A DNA stretch of 64,000 nt. Origin: Winogradskyella algicola (GTDB lineage: Bacteria; Bacteroidota; Bacteroidia; Flavobacteriales; Flavobacteriaceae). Of this stretch, positions 16,313 through 24,641 are shown piece by piece (positions within the stretch are counted from its first letter, which is position 1; every line of letters begins with the position of its first letter). The notes beneath the pieces were generated by a model. That model ran no database searches and was not told the origin of the DNA. It saw only the letters and a program-made list of their open reading frames with translations. The position numbers were made by a program, and so were the translations under genes. Location of the stretch: positions 124,001 to 188,000 of the forward strand of contig NZ_SZQF01000005.1 of assembly GCF_005869935.1 (NCBI RefSeq), in the 5' to 3' direction.

Positions 16313-17170
16313 TTAGAGCACCATATTTTCAATCGGACAAACTAATATGCCTTCTGCTCCTTTTGCTTTAAGTTCGTCTATAATTTCCCAGAAATCATTT
16401 TTGTTGATTACCGAGTGTAGTGAACTCCAGCCTTCTTCGGCTAGTGGTAAAACGGTTGGACTTTTCATTCCAGGTAAAATATTTATAATATCGTCTACTT
16501 TATTGTTTGGCGCGTTAAGTAAGACATAACGTGAATTTCTAGCTTTTAAAACCGATTGCAATCTAAACTGCAGCTTATTTAAAATCGCTTGATTTTCAGA
16601 AGAAATTTGAGGCGAAACTGCCAAAATAGCTTCCGATTTTAAAATAACTTCAACTTCTTTAAGATTGTTTTTAAATAAGGTGCTTCCGCTGGAAACAATA
16701 TCTACAATAGCATCTGCTAATCCAATGTTTGGCGCAATTTCAACAGAACCGTTAATGATATGCAAATTCGCGTTAACGTTGTTGTCTTTTAAGAATTGGT
16801 TGACTGTGTTTGGATACGAAGTTGCAATACGTTTTCCTTCTAAATCTTTAATAGAATTGTAGTTTTTCCCTTTTGGAATCGCTACAGACACTTTACAGCT
16901 AGAAAAACCTAATTTCTCTGCAATAAAGATGTCTTGTCCCTTTTCTACTAAAACATTTTCTCCAATAATAGCTACGTCTACAACACCATCTTTTAAATAC
17001 TGCGGAATGTCTCCGTTTCGCAAATAAAATACTTCTAGAGGAAAGTTTTTAGCCGATGCTTTGAGTTGATCTTTGCCATTATCGATAGAAATACCAACGT
17101 CTTTAAGGATTTTCATGGAATCCTCGTTTAATCGTCCTGATTTTTGAATTGCAATTTTTAGTTTACTCAT
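16313..17170 (-). CDS. hisG: ATP phosphoribosyltransferase, long form
   Basis: A 285-residue HisG: LKIAIQKSGRLNEDSMKIL start, LRNGDIPQYLKDGVVDVAIIGENV, and the PRPP-binding-type DAIVDIVSSGSTLFKNN. The extra ~75 C-terminal residues (NAPNNKVDDIINILPGMKSPTVLPL, ILVCPIENMVL) are the HisG_C ACT-like domain found in the long form, where histidine feeds back. It is the first structural gene of the operon and is preceded by a leader peptide and attenuator, so it would be controlled both by attenuation and by feedback inhibition. Confidence 0.97.
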   Translation of the reverse strand: MSKLKIAIQKSGRLNEDSMKILKDVGISIDNGKDQLKASAKNFPLEVFYLRNGDIPQYLKDGVVDVAIIGENVLVEKGQDIFIAEKLGFSSCKVSVAIPKGKNYNSIKDLEGKRIATSYPNTVNQFLKDNNVNANLHIINGSVEIAPNIGLADAIVDIVSSGSTLFKNNLKEVEVILKSEAILAVSPQISSENQAILNKLQFRLQSVLKARNSRYVLLNAPNNKVDDIINILPGMKSPTVLPLAEEGWSSLHSVINKNDFWEIIDELKAKGAEGILVCPIENMVL

Positions 17171-17190
17171 TTTTCTTTTTTGTTTAAAGT

Positions 17191-17203
17191 GTTTGAGTAA
17201 ATC
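17191..17203 (-). promoter_or_regulatory. leader segment complementary to the attenuator and to the hisG start
   Basis: In the his mRNA this segment reads GATTTACTCAAAC. It is an exact 13-nt complement of the terminator segment GTTTGAGTAAATC (17237-17249), and its TTTACTCA is an 8-nt exact complement of TGAGTAAA at the hisG start codon (17162-17169). It may sequester one or the other. Confidence 0.5.
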
Positions 17204-17226
17204 TTGGTGAAGTTTTTATAAATAAA

Positions 17227-17255
17227 AAAACCGCTTGATTTACTCAAACGGTTTT
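17227..17255 (-). terminator. his attenuator terminator
   Basis: The hairpin is AAAACCG-T-TTGA / TCAA-G-CGGTTTT with one mismatch, followed by a run of seven T in the transcript. It lies between the leader peptide and hisG. Its 5' arm CGTTTGAGT is complementary to ACTCAAGCG in codons 15-17 of the leader, which provides the competing antiterminator. Confidence 0.85.
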
Positions 17256-17285
17256 AAAAATATCTTGATTTTATTCAATGCATTT

Positions 17286-17342
17286 TCAGCTCGCTTGAGT
17301 GCAAGTATGAAAATGATGGTGATGTAATTGAATAAAAGTCAT
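17286..17342 (-). CDS. hisL: his operon leader peptide
   Basis: On the minus strand an ATG at 17342 opens an 18-codon peptide, MTFIQLHHHHFHTCTQAS, ending in TGA. Five of its codons are histidine (positions 7-10 and 12), and it stands just upstream of a terminator hairpin and hisG. This is the arrangement of a classical attenuation leader peptide: ribosome stalling at the His codons under histidine shortage would leave codons 15-17 free to pair with the terminator 5' arm. Its close fit to that logic makes chance unlikely. Confidence 0.88.
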   Translation of the reverse strand: MTFIQLHHHHFHTCTQAS

Positions 17343-17360
17343 GTCTTAATTTGTTCTCAA

Positions 17361-17393
17361 CAAAGATTGTAAATTAATATTTACAATTCCAAA
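17361..17393 (-). promoter_or_regulatory. predicted his operon promoter
   Basis: On the minus strand TTTG (17390-17393) and AATCTTTG (17361-17368; one mismatch to TAnnTTTG) are 21 bases apart. Transcription would start near 17354, about 12 bases before the hisL start codon. Confidence 0.6.
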
Positions 17394-17421
17394 TAAATTT
17401 TAATTTTTAATAAAACATTAA

Positions 17422-18243
17422 TTATTGGTTACCTAAAATTATAGGCATTCCGCTATCGCCTGAACCGATAATAACTACTTTACTATTAGGTGATTCTGCT
17501 AATTTATTGGTTGCTTCTATACCCTTATCTTGTAAAATCTTATCAGTTAAAGATGCACTCAAAATTTTATTAGCTTCAGCTTTACCTTCTGCTTCAATAA
17601 TCTGGCGTTCTGCTTCTTTTTGTGCTGTCACCAGTCTAAACTCGTACTCCAAAGATTCTTGTTCTTGTTTTAATTTTCGCTCAATGGCTTGTTTTATAGT
17701 TGGCGGTAGTGTTACATCGCGTACCAAAATCTCATCTAAAACAATGTATTGATCATCCACAATCTTCTTAGTCTCTTCAAAAATTTCACGTTGAATTGCA
17801 TCACGCTTACTAGAATATAATTGCTCAGGTGTGTAACGACCGACTACACTACGCGCGGCAGATCGAATTGTTGGCAGGATGATACGCTGTAAATAATCAT
17901 CACCAATTTCTTGGTGTAATTTACCTAAGCTTTTTACGTCTGGTTTATACCAGGCTGAAGCATCTAATTGAATATCTAATCCGTTTGAGGACAAAACCTT
18001 CATTTTTTCAAAAATCTCTTGACGCCTCACCTCATAAATGTAAACTTTATTCCATGGTGCAACGATATGAAACCCTTCACCTAGAGGCGGTTCATCTGTA
18101 ACAACTCCACCGCCAAACGTTTTATACAAAACTCCTGCTTCACCAGAACCGATAGTCACAGCAGACTTAGCGATAACAACGATTAAAAAAACTATTCCTA
18201 CTAAGATTGGTAATCCAATTTTTGGTAATCTTTCCATTTTCAA
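17422..18243 (-). CDS. SPFH/Band 7 (prohibitin-family) membrane protein
   Basis: A 273-residue protein with one N-terminal transmembrane helix (about residues 12-33), then the SPFH domain: SGEAGVLYKTFGG, GEGFHIVAPWNKVYIYEVRRQE and RDVTLPPTIKQAIERK. A helical Glu/Lys/Ala-rich segment (QESLEYEFRLVTAQKEAERQIIEAEGKAEAN) follows. This is the prohibitin/HflC-type pattern, forming ring-like membrane scaffolds associated with proteases or membrane microdomains. No paired hflK is present. Two ATG starts are possible (codons 1 and 3). It is four bases downstream of the VWA gene on the same strand, so the two are probably cotranscribed. Confidence 0.88.
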   Translation of the reverse strand: MKMERLPKIGLPILVGIVFLIVVIAKSAVTIGSGEAGVLYKTFGGGVVTDEPPLGEGFHIVAPWNKVYIYEVRRQEIFEKMKVLSSNGLDIQLDASAWYKPDVKSLGKLHQEIGDDYLQRIILPTIRSAARSVVGRYTPEQLYSSKRDAIQREIFEETKKIVDDQYIVLDEILVRDVTLPPTIKQAIERKLKQEQESLEYEFRLVTAQKEAERQIIEAEGKAEANKILSASLTDKILQDKGIEATNKLAESPNSKVVIIGSGDSGMPIILGNQ

Positions 18244-18247
18244 TTTT

Positions 18248-20281
18248 TTAAATTAATCCATTATATTTTCTAATAAACCACTCGATAAATAGCGAAATTG
18301 CAATTAAACCAAGTAGATATTTCCAGTCTATCAAAGATACGACATTTTTAGTGCTTTTTTGAATGATAACATATCTTGAATCTTCAACTAAATTTGATAT
18401 TAATTTATCTGTTTCAGTACTAAACACAGCTGTGCCCTGGCTGTTATTAGCTAAAGCTTTAAGTTTTTCTGCGTCTGCATTTAAAAATTGCTGCTCAACA
18501 TTATACTCTAAAATTTCAAAGCTGCCAGAAGCTGCAACAGCTTCGGTATTATGCTTAATTGTAAAATTGTAGGAACCAGCAGATATTCCACTTAAATCAA
18601 CACTGTAGTTTCCGTTATTTAGCAATAGTGGAACTTCTCTAATGCCGTCATCATCTCTGTTCTTTAAGACTAATGTTAATGCAGCAGTACTATCAAATTC
18701 GTAATTTTTATTGAAGTATTGTGCCGAAATTATAACATCATCATTCCCATTATAAAAGGATTTATAATCAATATTGAGTCGACTTCTCTTTTTATTAGAA
18801 CTTAGATATTGCACTAATTTACCTATAAAATTATCGAAATCATTGAAACTTTCAGACTCTAAAAAAGATTGCGCTCTCCATCGCCATATACCTTCACCAG
18901 ATAATAGAGCGTGCTTTGTGTTACCGATTTCAAAAGTTGATAACATTGGTTGATCAGTGTCTATGCCATTTACAGATTTTGATAAAATAACGTCATTAGG
19001 CACAGAAAACTCTATAGTTCCGAATTCTGATTGCAATGGTGGGTAATCTTCAAAACTTAAATTATCTATTATAAATGTGTTGTAATTCCTGTTTAATTCT
19101 GGCTGAAAATCTTCAGACTGATTTGTTATTGTTTGCTTAAAAGCCTGTTGTAAATTATTAAGCAAACTAAAGTTTGTTGTATTGCCAGTAATGATAAAAC
19201 TATTTAAATTTTCATCTGAAACCCTACTTAAAACCTCATTAAAGCTATCATTTGGTTGATAAAGTATAACTAATTGAAAATCATTAATCCTGTCAAGATA
19301 CTCATTAGGTTTTAAAATCGAAACACTTCGTTGTTCATTACTTTCAATAGATTTTTTTAAAGCACCTAAATCTGGATGTAAAATATCAGAAACTAAAGCT
19401 ATATTAGTTTTTTGATCGATAACTTCAACGCCAAAGTTTTTAGAATTATTTACCATGTTTTTTTCTTGATTCAGAGGTGTCAACTCTACTCTGTATGTTT
19501 TTACTCCAACTGAGTTTGCAGATAAAGTTGTTGAAATGATTTCTGAAGTTTTTTCCGCATCGAATTGTATGGGTTTTCTGAATATGACTGTACTACCAGA
19601 CCAAATTTTAAGCTCAGTGTTTACAGATTCCAATCCATTGTAATTAGTTATGATTTCTACAGGAAATCTATTTTTTAAAAACACATAGCGATTAACATTA
19701 AGTTGCTTAATACTTAAATCTGTATATATTGTTGAATCGCCTAATATTACTGGATAAATAGGCTGCTTCACTAAATTTGAAACAAAACTATAATCTGTGC
19801 CATAAGTTTGATTGCCGTCACTAAGAAGAACTATTGGTGCCACTTGATTGGAATAGACCTCACCTATTTGCTTTAAGGCATTGGAAATATTAGATCGTTG
19901 ATTGATAAACTGCAAGGAATCTATAGGCTGCAATGCTTTACTAAAGCTGTATGTCTCGATATTAAATCTCTTTTGAATTTCAGGATTAGTTTGAAGCTTT
20001 TTTAAAACTTCTTGTAGCTTCTCATCCTGTTCTAAATATGCTATAGATTCTGAGTTATCAGCAGCGATTACAAGTGTTGGCTTTTGATCGTAGTAGGTAT
20101 TAGTTTCAAATTTTGGGTTTATAAGTAATAGAAATATGCCAAAAATTGACGCTGTTCTTAATGCTGTTAAAATGATTTTGAGTGTAGTATTAAGCTTTGA
20201 CTTAAATACATATTGAAACAGCGCTAATAAAAGCGCTGTTGTTAGTGCAAGGATTATATATAAAATTGTTTCAGTATTCAT
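18248..20281 (-). CDS. membrane-anchored von Willebrand factor A-like domain protein
   Basis: A 677-residue protein with two N-terminal membrane helices (about 5-22 and 38-55), a VWA-like domain with a MIDAS core (Asp75-x-Ser77-x-Ser79 in AADNSESI, and IVLLSDGNQTYGTDY), a long periplasmic or extracytoplasmic region with beta-sandwich character, and a C-terminal helix (about 652-670). This is the layout of BatA-like or glutamine-amidotransferase-like transmembrane proteins in Bacteroidota. No enzymatic motif is seen. It overlaps functionally with its neighbour only by position: four bases separate it from the SPFH gene. A palindromic repeat separates it from fabG upstream. Confidence 0.8.
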   Translation of the reverse strand: MNTETILYIILALTTALLLALFQYVFKSKLNTTLKIILTALRTASIFGIFLLLINPKFETNTYYDQKPTLVIAADNSESIAYLEQDEKLQEVLKKLQTNPEIQKRFNIETYSFSKALQPIDSLQFINQRSNISNALKQIGEVYSNQVAPIVLLSDGNQTYGTDYSFVSNLVKQPIYPVILGDSTIYTDLSIKQLNVNRYVFLKNRFPVEIITNYNGLESVNTELKIWSGSTVIFRKPIQFDAEKTSEIISTTLSANSVGVKTYRVELTPLNQEKNMVNNSKNFGVEVIDQKTNIALVSDILHPDLGALKKSIESNEQRSVSILKPNEYLDRINDFQLVILYQPNDSFNEVLSRVSDENLNSFIITGNTTNFSLLNNLQQAFKQTITNQSEDFQPELNRNYNTFIIDNLSFEDYPPLQSEFGTIEFSVPNDVILSKSVNGIDTDQPMLSTFEIGNTKHALLSGEGIWRWRAQSFLESESFNDFDNFIGKLVQYLSSNKKRSRLNIDYKSFYNGNDDVIISAQYFNKNYEFDSTAALTLVLKNRDDDGIREVPLLLNNGNYSVDLSGISAGSYNFTIKHNTEAVAASGSFEILEYNVEQQFLNADAEKLKALANNSQGTAVFSTETDKLISNLVEDSRYVIIQKSTKNVVSLIDWKYLLGLIAISLFIEWFIRKYNGLI

Positions 20282-20288
20282 TAATGAG

Positions 20289-20308
20289 ATTCCTGCCTAC
20301 GCAGGAAT
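20289..20308. repeat. palindromic repeat between fabG and the VWA gene
   Basis: ATTCCTGC-CTAC-GCAGGAAT, a relative of the copies at 10166, 16293 and 23150. Confidence 0.85.
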
Positions 20309-20312
20309 TTTA

Positions 20313-21059
20313 TTATGTTAACATTCCACCATCTACATTTAAAGTTTGTCCTGTTATATAAGCACTCATATCGCTTGCAAGAAAAACACAAGCATTTGCA
20401 ATATCATCAGGAGTTCCTCCCCGTTTTAACGGAATTGCAGCTCTCCAACCTTTAACAGTGTCTTCATCTAATTTTGCAGTCATTTCGGTTTCGATAAATC
20501 CTGGAGCAATCACATTACTCCTAATATTTCTCGAACCTAACTCTAATGCTACAGATTTAGAAAATCCAATGATACCTGCTTTAGAAGCTGCATAATTGGT
20601 TTGTCCTGCGTTACCTTTAACACCAACTACAGAACTCATATTAATAATTGAGCCTTTTCGCTGCTTAAGCATAGTACGTTGAACAGCCTTGGTCATATTA
20701 AATACAGACTTTAAATTTACTTCAATAACTTTATCAAAGTCTTCTTCTCCCATTCGCATAAGTAAATTATCCTTTGTAATACCTGCATTGTTTACCAATA
20801 TATCTATTGAGCCAAATTCCGCCAAAACATCTTCTGCTAGTTTTTGCGCTTCATCAAAACTTGCAGCGTTACTTTGATAACCTTTTACTTTTACTCCTTT
20901 ACCGTTAAGCTCTTTTTCTAGTTCATTAGCAGCTTCAACAGAAGAACTATAGGTGAATGCTACATTAGCACCATGATCAGCGAATATTTCAGCAATACCT
21001 TTACCAATACCTCTACTGGCGCCAGTAATAATAGCTGTTTTACCTTCTAATAATTTCAT
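20313..21059 (-). CDS. fabG: 3-oxoacyl-[acyl-carrier-protein] reductase
   Basis: A 248-residue short-chain dehydrogenase. The NADPH motif TGASRGIGKG starts at residue 12, NNAG is at 90-93, and the catalytic Ser is in MSSVVG (about 142) with Tyr156 and Lys160 in YAASK. The closing block ITGQTLNVDGGM is diagnostic of FabG. It reduces 3-oxoacyl-ACP in fatty acid elongation. A well-formed promoter lies 47 bases upstream. It probably starts a transcription unit with the VWA and SPFH genes, though the repeat in between may affect this. Confidence 0.94.
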   Translation of the reverse strand: MKLLEGKTAIITGASRGIGKGIAEIFADHGANVAFTYSSSVEAANELEKELNGKGVKVKGYQSNAASFDEAQKLAEDVLAEFGSIDILVNNAGITKDNLLMRMGEEDFDKVIEVNLKSVFNMTKAVQRTMLKQRKGSIINMSSVVGVKGNAGQTNYAASKAGIIGFSKSVALELGSRNIRSNVIAPGFIETEMTAKLDEDTVKGWRAAIPLKRGGTPDDIANACVFLASDMSAYITGQTLNVDGGMLT

Positions 21060-21105
21060 ATTAAATATTGTTGGTTTAGTTATGTTTGTTTAGTTTGATG
21101 TCTTT

Positions 21106-21133
21106 CAAATATACTAATTACAAATTGCATCAA
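21106..21133 (-). promoter_or_regulatory. fabG promoter
   Basis: On the minus strand TTG (21131-21133) and an exact TATATTTG (21106-21113) are 17 bases apart, matching the flavobacterial housekeeping promoter. Confidence 0.75.
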
Positions 21134-21136
21134 ATA

Positions 21137-21167
21137 AAAAAACCTCACAACATTTTGTAAGGTTTTT
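21137..21167 (-). terminator. terminator of sucD
   Basis: AAAAACCTCAC pairs with GTAAGGTTTTT (one mismatch). It lies downstream of sucD and directly upstream of the fabG promoter. Confidence 0.7.
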
Positions 21168-21181
21168 AACAGTTTATGTAG

Positions 21182-21202
21182 ATTCTGAATCAAGTTCAGA
21201 AT
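21182..21202. repeat. palindromic repeat downstream of sucD
   Basis: ATTCTGAA-TCAAG-TTCAGAAT followed by GACAAT. It shares the loop TCAAG and the layout of the 10214 copy. Confidence 0.85.
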
Positions 21203-21221
21203 GACAATATTCTTAAATTAA

Positions 21222-22094
21222 TTATCCTAATACTTCAGCTACTTTCTTCCCTATTTCAGCTGGAGAATCTACAACGTGAATGCCACATTCTCTCATAATT
21301 TTCTTTTTTGCTTGTGCAGTATCATCACTTCCACCTACAATGGCACCAGCGTGACCCATCGTACGACCTGCAGGCGCAGTTTCACCAGCTATAAATCCAA
21401 CAATAGGTTTTTTACTTCCACTTGCCTTGTACCAATTAGCAGCATCAGCTTCTAACTGACCACCTATCTCACCAATCATAACAACGGCTTCTGTATCTGG
21501 ATCGTTAATTAAAAGCTCAACAGCTTCTTTAGTTGTTGTCCCAATAATTGGATCTCCACCAATACCAATTGCAGTAGTAATTCCTAAACCTTGTTTTACA
21601 ACTTGATCTGCAGCTTCGTAAGTTAATGTACCTGATTTTGAAACGATACCTACTTTACCAGACTTAAAAACAAAACCTGGCATAATACCAACTTTAGCTT
21701 CGCCAGGAGTAATAACGCCTGGACAGTTTGGGCCTACTAATCTACAATCCTTATCTTTTATGTAGTCTGCTGCTTTTACCATATCAGCAACAGGAATACC
21801 CTCTGTAATCGTAATAATAACCTTTATTCCAGCATCTGCGGCTTCCATAATTGCATCTGCAGCAAACGCAGGTGGTACAAAAATAATGGTTGTATCAGCA
21901 CCTACTTTTTCAACAGCTTCTGCAACTGTATTAAAAACTGGTTTTCCTAAGTGTTCTTGTCCTCCTTTTCCTGGAGTAACACCTCCTACTACATTTGTAC
22001 CATACTCAATCATTTGACCAGCATGAAATGTACCTTCGCTTCCTGTAAAACCTTGAACAATGATGTTAGAATCTTTATTTACTAAAACGCTCAT
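21222..22094 (-). CDS. sucD: succinyl-CoA synthetase alpha subunit
   Basis: A 290-residue ADP-forming succinate-CoA ligase alpha chain. The CoA-binding Rossmann segment has [29 protein letters not shown] (residues 10-40), [19 protein letters not shown] follows, and the phospho-histidine is in GHAGAIVGG near residue 245. It works in the TCA cycle with SucC. sucC is not in this window, so the subunits are encoded apart here, as is common in Bacteroidota. An exact TATTTTTG promoter box lies upstream. Confidence 0.97.
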   Translation of the reverse strand: MSVLVNKDSNIIVQGFTGSEGTFHAGQMIEYGTNVVGGVTPGKGGQEHLGKPVFNTVAEAVEKVGADTTIIFVPPAFAADAIMEAADAGIKVIITITEGIPVADMVKAADYIKDKDCRLVGPNCPGVITPGEAKVGIMPGFVFKSGKVGIVSKSGTLTYEAADQVVKQGLGITTAIGIGGDPIIGTTTKEAVELLINDPDTEAVVMIGEIGGQLEADAANWYKASGSKKPIVGFIAGETAPAGRTMGHAGAIVGGSDDTAQAKKKIMRECGIHVVDSPAEIGKKVAEVLG

Positions 22095-22134
22095 TTGATA
22101 TTGTTATTTTTAAGTTTTTATAATTTTAGTTGCA

Positions 22135-22142
22135 CAAAAATA
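22135..22142 (-). promoter_or_regulatory. sucD promoter -7 box
   Basis: An exact TATTTTTG on the minus strand, 40 bases before the start codon. No convincing -33 TTG is seen. Confidence 0.5.
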
Positions 22143-22191
22143 AGTCTTTTGAAACGTATTTACGAACCCTTTTTATTTTTTCTATAGGGAA

Positions 22192-23127
22192 TTATAAATC
22201 TTTTAATTTTTGAAGAATTTCAGGAATTTTTTTAATAGATGCAATCTCTTTATACTTTGATCTAAAGTCATCAGCTGGAATACCAAAATAGCTTTTATGA
22301 CCTTCTAAAGACTTACTTACACCTGCTTTTGCCGAAATGACAGCCTTGGTACCTATAGTTACTCCACTAGTAATACCGACTTGTCCCCAAATTGTAACTT
22401 CGTCTTCTACAACAGTACAACCAGCAATACCTACGTGAGAAGCAATCAAACATTTTTTACCAATTACAGTATCATGGCCAATCTGAACCTGATTATCTAT
22501 TTTAGTACCTTCTTTTATGGTTGTATCTCCAGTTACTCCTTTATCAATGGTACATCCAGCACCTATATCTACGTTGTTTTCTATGACAACTCTACCTCCA
22601 GAAATTAACTGATCAAATCCTTCGGGTCTCTTTTTGTAATAAAATGCGCTTGCACCCAAAACTGTATTAGCATGTATAATAACATTATCACCAATAACTG
22701 CATCGTCATAGATACTAACATTAGAATGGATAACACAATTCTTACCAATAGTTACATTGTGACCTATAAAACAGTTTGGCTGTATAATTGTTCCTTCGGC
22801 AATTGTTGCATCTTCAGCAATAGATATATTAGAAGATTTGAATGGTTTGAAATGAAGTGTGAGCTTATTAAAATCTCTAAACGGATCATCTGAAATTAAA
22901 AGCGCTTTACCTTCCGGACATTCAACCTCCTTATTGATTAATACAATGGTTGCAGCAGACTGCAATGCTTTGTCATAATATTTAGGATGATCTACAAAAA
23001 CTATGTCTCCAGGTTCTACAACATGAATTTCATTCATGCCTAAAACAGGAAAATCATCAGAGCCAACGTATTCTGCACCTATTAGGTTGGCTATTTCTTT
23101 TAATGAAAATTGTCTAGGAAATTTCAA
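22192..23127 (-). CDS. LpxD-like UDP-3-O-acylglucosamine N-acyltransferase (second copy)
   Basis: A 311-residue LpxD homologue. The N-terminal uridine-binding-type domain (to about 100) is followed by a left-handed beta helix of hexapeptide repeats ([34 protein letters not shown]) and the LpxD core [17 protein letters not shown] containing the likely catalytic His. It is shorter and more divergent than the LpxD encoded at 26035-27063, and the IAHN motif is replaced by IGHD. It may acylate a different UDP-sugar or act on lipid A under other conditions; this is inference. It is separated from efp by a palindromic repeat. Confidence 0.85.
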   Translation of the reverse strand: MKFPRQFSLKEIANLIGAEYVGSDDFPVLGMNEIHVVEPGDIVFVDHPKYYDKALQSAATIVLINKEVECPEGKALLISDDPFRDFNKLTLHFKPFKSSNISIAEDATIAEGTIIQPNCFIGHNVTIGKNCVIHSNVSIYDDAVIGDNVIIHANTVLGASAFYYKKRPEGFDQLISGGRVVIENNVDIGAGCTIDKGVTGDTTIKEGTKIDNQVQIGHDTVIGKKCLIASHVGIAGCTVVEDEVTIWGQVGITSGVTIGTKAVISAKAGVSKSLEGHKSYFGIPADDFRSKYKEIASIKKIPEILQKLKDL

Positions 23128-23149
23128 ACTCTATGATTTTGAATGTGAG

Positions 23150-23169
23150 ATTCCCGCCTAAGCAGGAAT
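23150..23169. repeat. palindromic repeat between efp and the second lpxD-like gene
   Basis: ATTCCCGC-CTAA-GCAGGAAT followed by GACAAT, a relative of the 10166, 16293 and 20289 copies. Confidence 0.82.
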
Positions 23170-23174
23170 GACAA

Positions 23175-23741
23175 TTATTCTTTAATACGTTCTTTATACG
23201 TACCCTTCTCAGTTTCTATCTTAATTTTATCACCTTCATTAATAAATAAAGGAACGTTAACAGTAGCGCCTGTTTCTACTGTAGCTGGCTTAGTTGCATT
23301 TGTTGCAGTATTACCTTTAACACCAGGCTCAGTATGGGTTACTTCTAAAATAACACTTGATGGCATATCTACTGAAAGCGGCATGTTATCCTCAGAATTA
23401 ATTTGAATAGTTACAATCTCACCTTCTTTCATTAAGTCAGGTCTATCGAGAGCTCCTTCGGTTAATTGAATTTGAGAATAGTCTGCTTCGTTCATAAAAT
23501 GATAATATTCACCATCATTATATAAATATTGAAACTTATGCGTTTCTACCCTTACATCGTCAATTTTGTGACCTGCAGAAAAGGTATTATCTATTACTTT
23601 ACCTGTTGTAACACTTTTAAGCTTAGTTCTAACAAACGCAGGACCTTTACCAGGTTTAACGTGTAAAAATTCAATAATTTTATAAATATCGTGATTATAT
23701 CTAATGCATAACCCGTTACGAATATCTGATGTACTTGCCAT
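23175..23741 (-). CDS. efp: translation elongation factor P
   Basis: A 188-residue three-domain EF-P. The N-terminal KOW-like domain has EFLHVKPGKGPAFVRTKLK, with the conserved lysine of the PGKG loop that reaches the peptidyl transferase centre; domains II and III follow (GEIVTIQINSEDNMPLSVDMPSSV, then NVPLFINEGDKIKIETEKGTYKERI). It relieves ribosome stalling at polyproline. No modification enzyme is seen nearby. It lies 21 bases downstream of lpxA and probably shares its transcript. Confidence 0.96.
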   Translation of the reverse strand: MASTSDIRNGLCIRYNHDIYKIIEFLHVKPGKGPAFVRTKLKSVTTGKVIDNTFSAGHKIDDVRVETHKFQYLYNDGEYYHFMNEADYSQIQLTEGALDRPDLMKEGEIVTIQINSEDNMPLSVDMPSSVILEVTHTEPGVKGNTATNATKPATVETGATVNVPLFINEGDKIKIETEKGTYKERIKE

Positions 23742-23762
23742 TATATTATTTTATTTCTTTTA

Positions 23763-24548
23763 TTAATTTGATTTAAAGTAGCCTTTCATAATACCTCTGT
23801 GAGAATTCTTGATGAATTGAAGAATTTCATCACGCTCTGGTGTGGCTTCCATTTCGGCTTCAATAATTTCTGAAGCTTGTGTGTTATTATAATTTTTCTG
23901 ATACAAGATTCTGTAAATATCCTGAATTTCTCTAATTTTCTCAGTAGTAAAACCTCTTCTTCTTAACCCAACAGAATTAATACCTACATAAGATAAAGGC
24001 TCGCGAGCAGCTTTAACGTATGGTGGTACATCTTTCCTTACTAAAGAACCACCTGTAACAAAAGCATGATTACCAACTGAAGCAAACTGATGAACAGCCA
24101 CCATACCTGCTAACACTACATTATCACCAATAGTAACATGACCTGCAAGTGTTGTGTTATTTGAAAAAATACAGTAATTGCCAACAATACAATCGTGAGC
24201 AATGTGACTATAAGCCATTATTAGACAATTATTACCTATGACAGTTTTCATTTTGTCTGAAGTACCACGATTTATGGTAACACACTCTCTTATAGTAACA
24301 TTATCACCAATTTCTACAGTAGTATCTTCGTCATTGTATTTTAAATCTTGTGGAATTGCAGAAATAACTGCACCTGGAAAAATATTGCAATTCTTACCAA
24401 TTCTTGCTCCTTCCATGATGGTAACGTTACTACCAATCCATGTACCTTCTCCAATTTTTACATTATTATGAATTGTTGTAAATGGTTCTATAACTACATT
24501 CTTGGCAATTTTTGCACCAGGATGTACGTATGCTAAAGGTTGATTCAT
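23763..24548 (-). CDS. lpxA: acyl-ACP--UDP-N-acetylglucosamine O-acyltransferase
   Basis: A 261-residue LpxA: opening AYVHPGAKIAKNVVIEPFTTI, hexapeptide beta-helix repeats, the ECVTINRGT block, and the catalytic His in NCLIMAYSHIAHDC. The C-terminal helical domain (RRRGFTTEKIREIQDIYRILY) completes the trimeric acyltransferase. It performs the first step of lipid A synthesis in the cytoplasm. It lies downstream of lpxC-fabZ (93-base gap) and upstream of efp. Confidence 0.96.
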   Translation of the reverse strand: MNQPLAYVHPGAKIAKNVVIEPFTTIHNNVKIGEGTWIGSNVTIMEGARIGKNCNIFPGAVISAIPQDLKYNDEDTTVEIGDNVTIRECVTINRGTSDKMKTVIGNNCLIMAYSHIAHDCIVGNYCIFSNNTTLAGHVTIGDNVVLAGMVAVHQFASVGNHAFVTGGSLVRKDVPPYVKAAREPLSYVGINSVGLRRRGFTTEKIREIQDIYRILYQKNYNNTQASEIIEAEMEATPERDEILQFIKNSHRGIMKGYFKSN

Positions 24549-24641
24549 TTTCGGAATTTTATTTTTGATAAATAGGTGAAAATGTGTTCGCCTATCAACA
24601 TATTATGAACGATTTGAAAATTAATATTCGCTCGGTTCATT

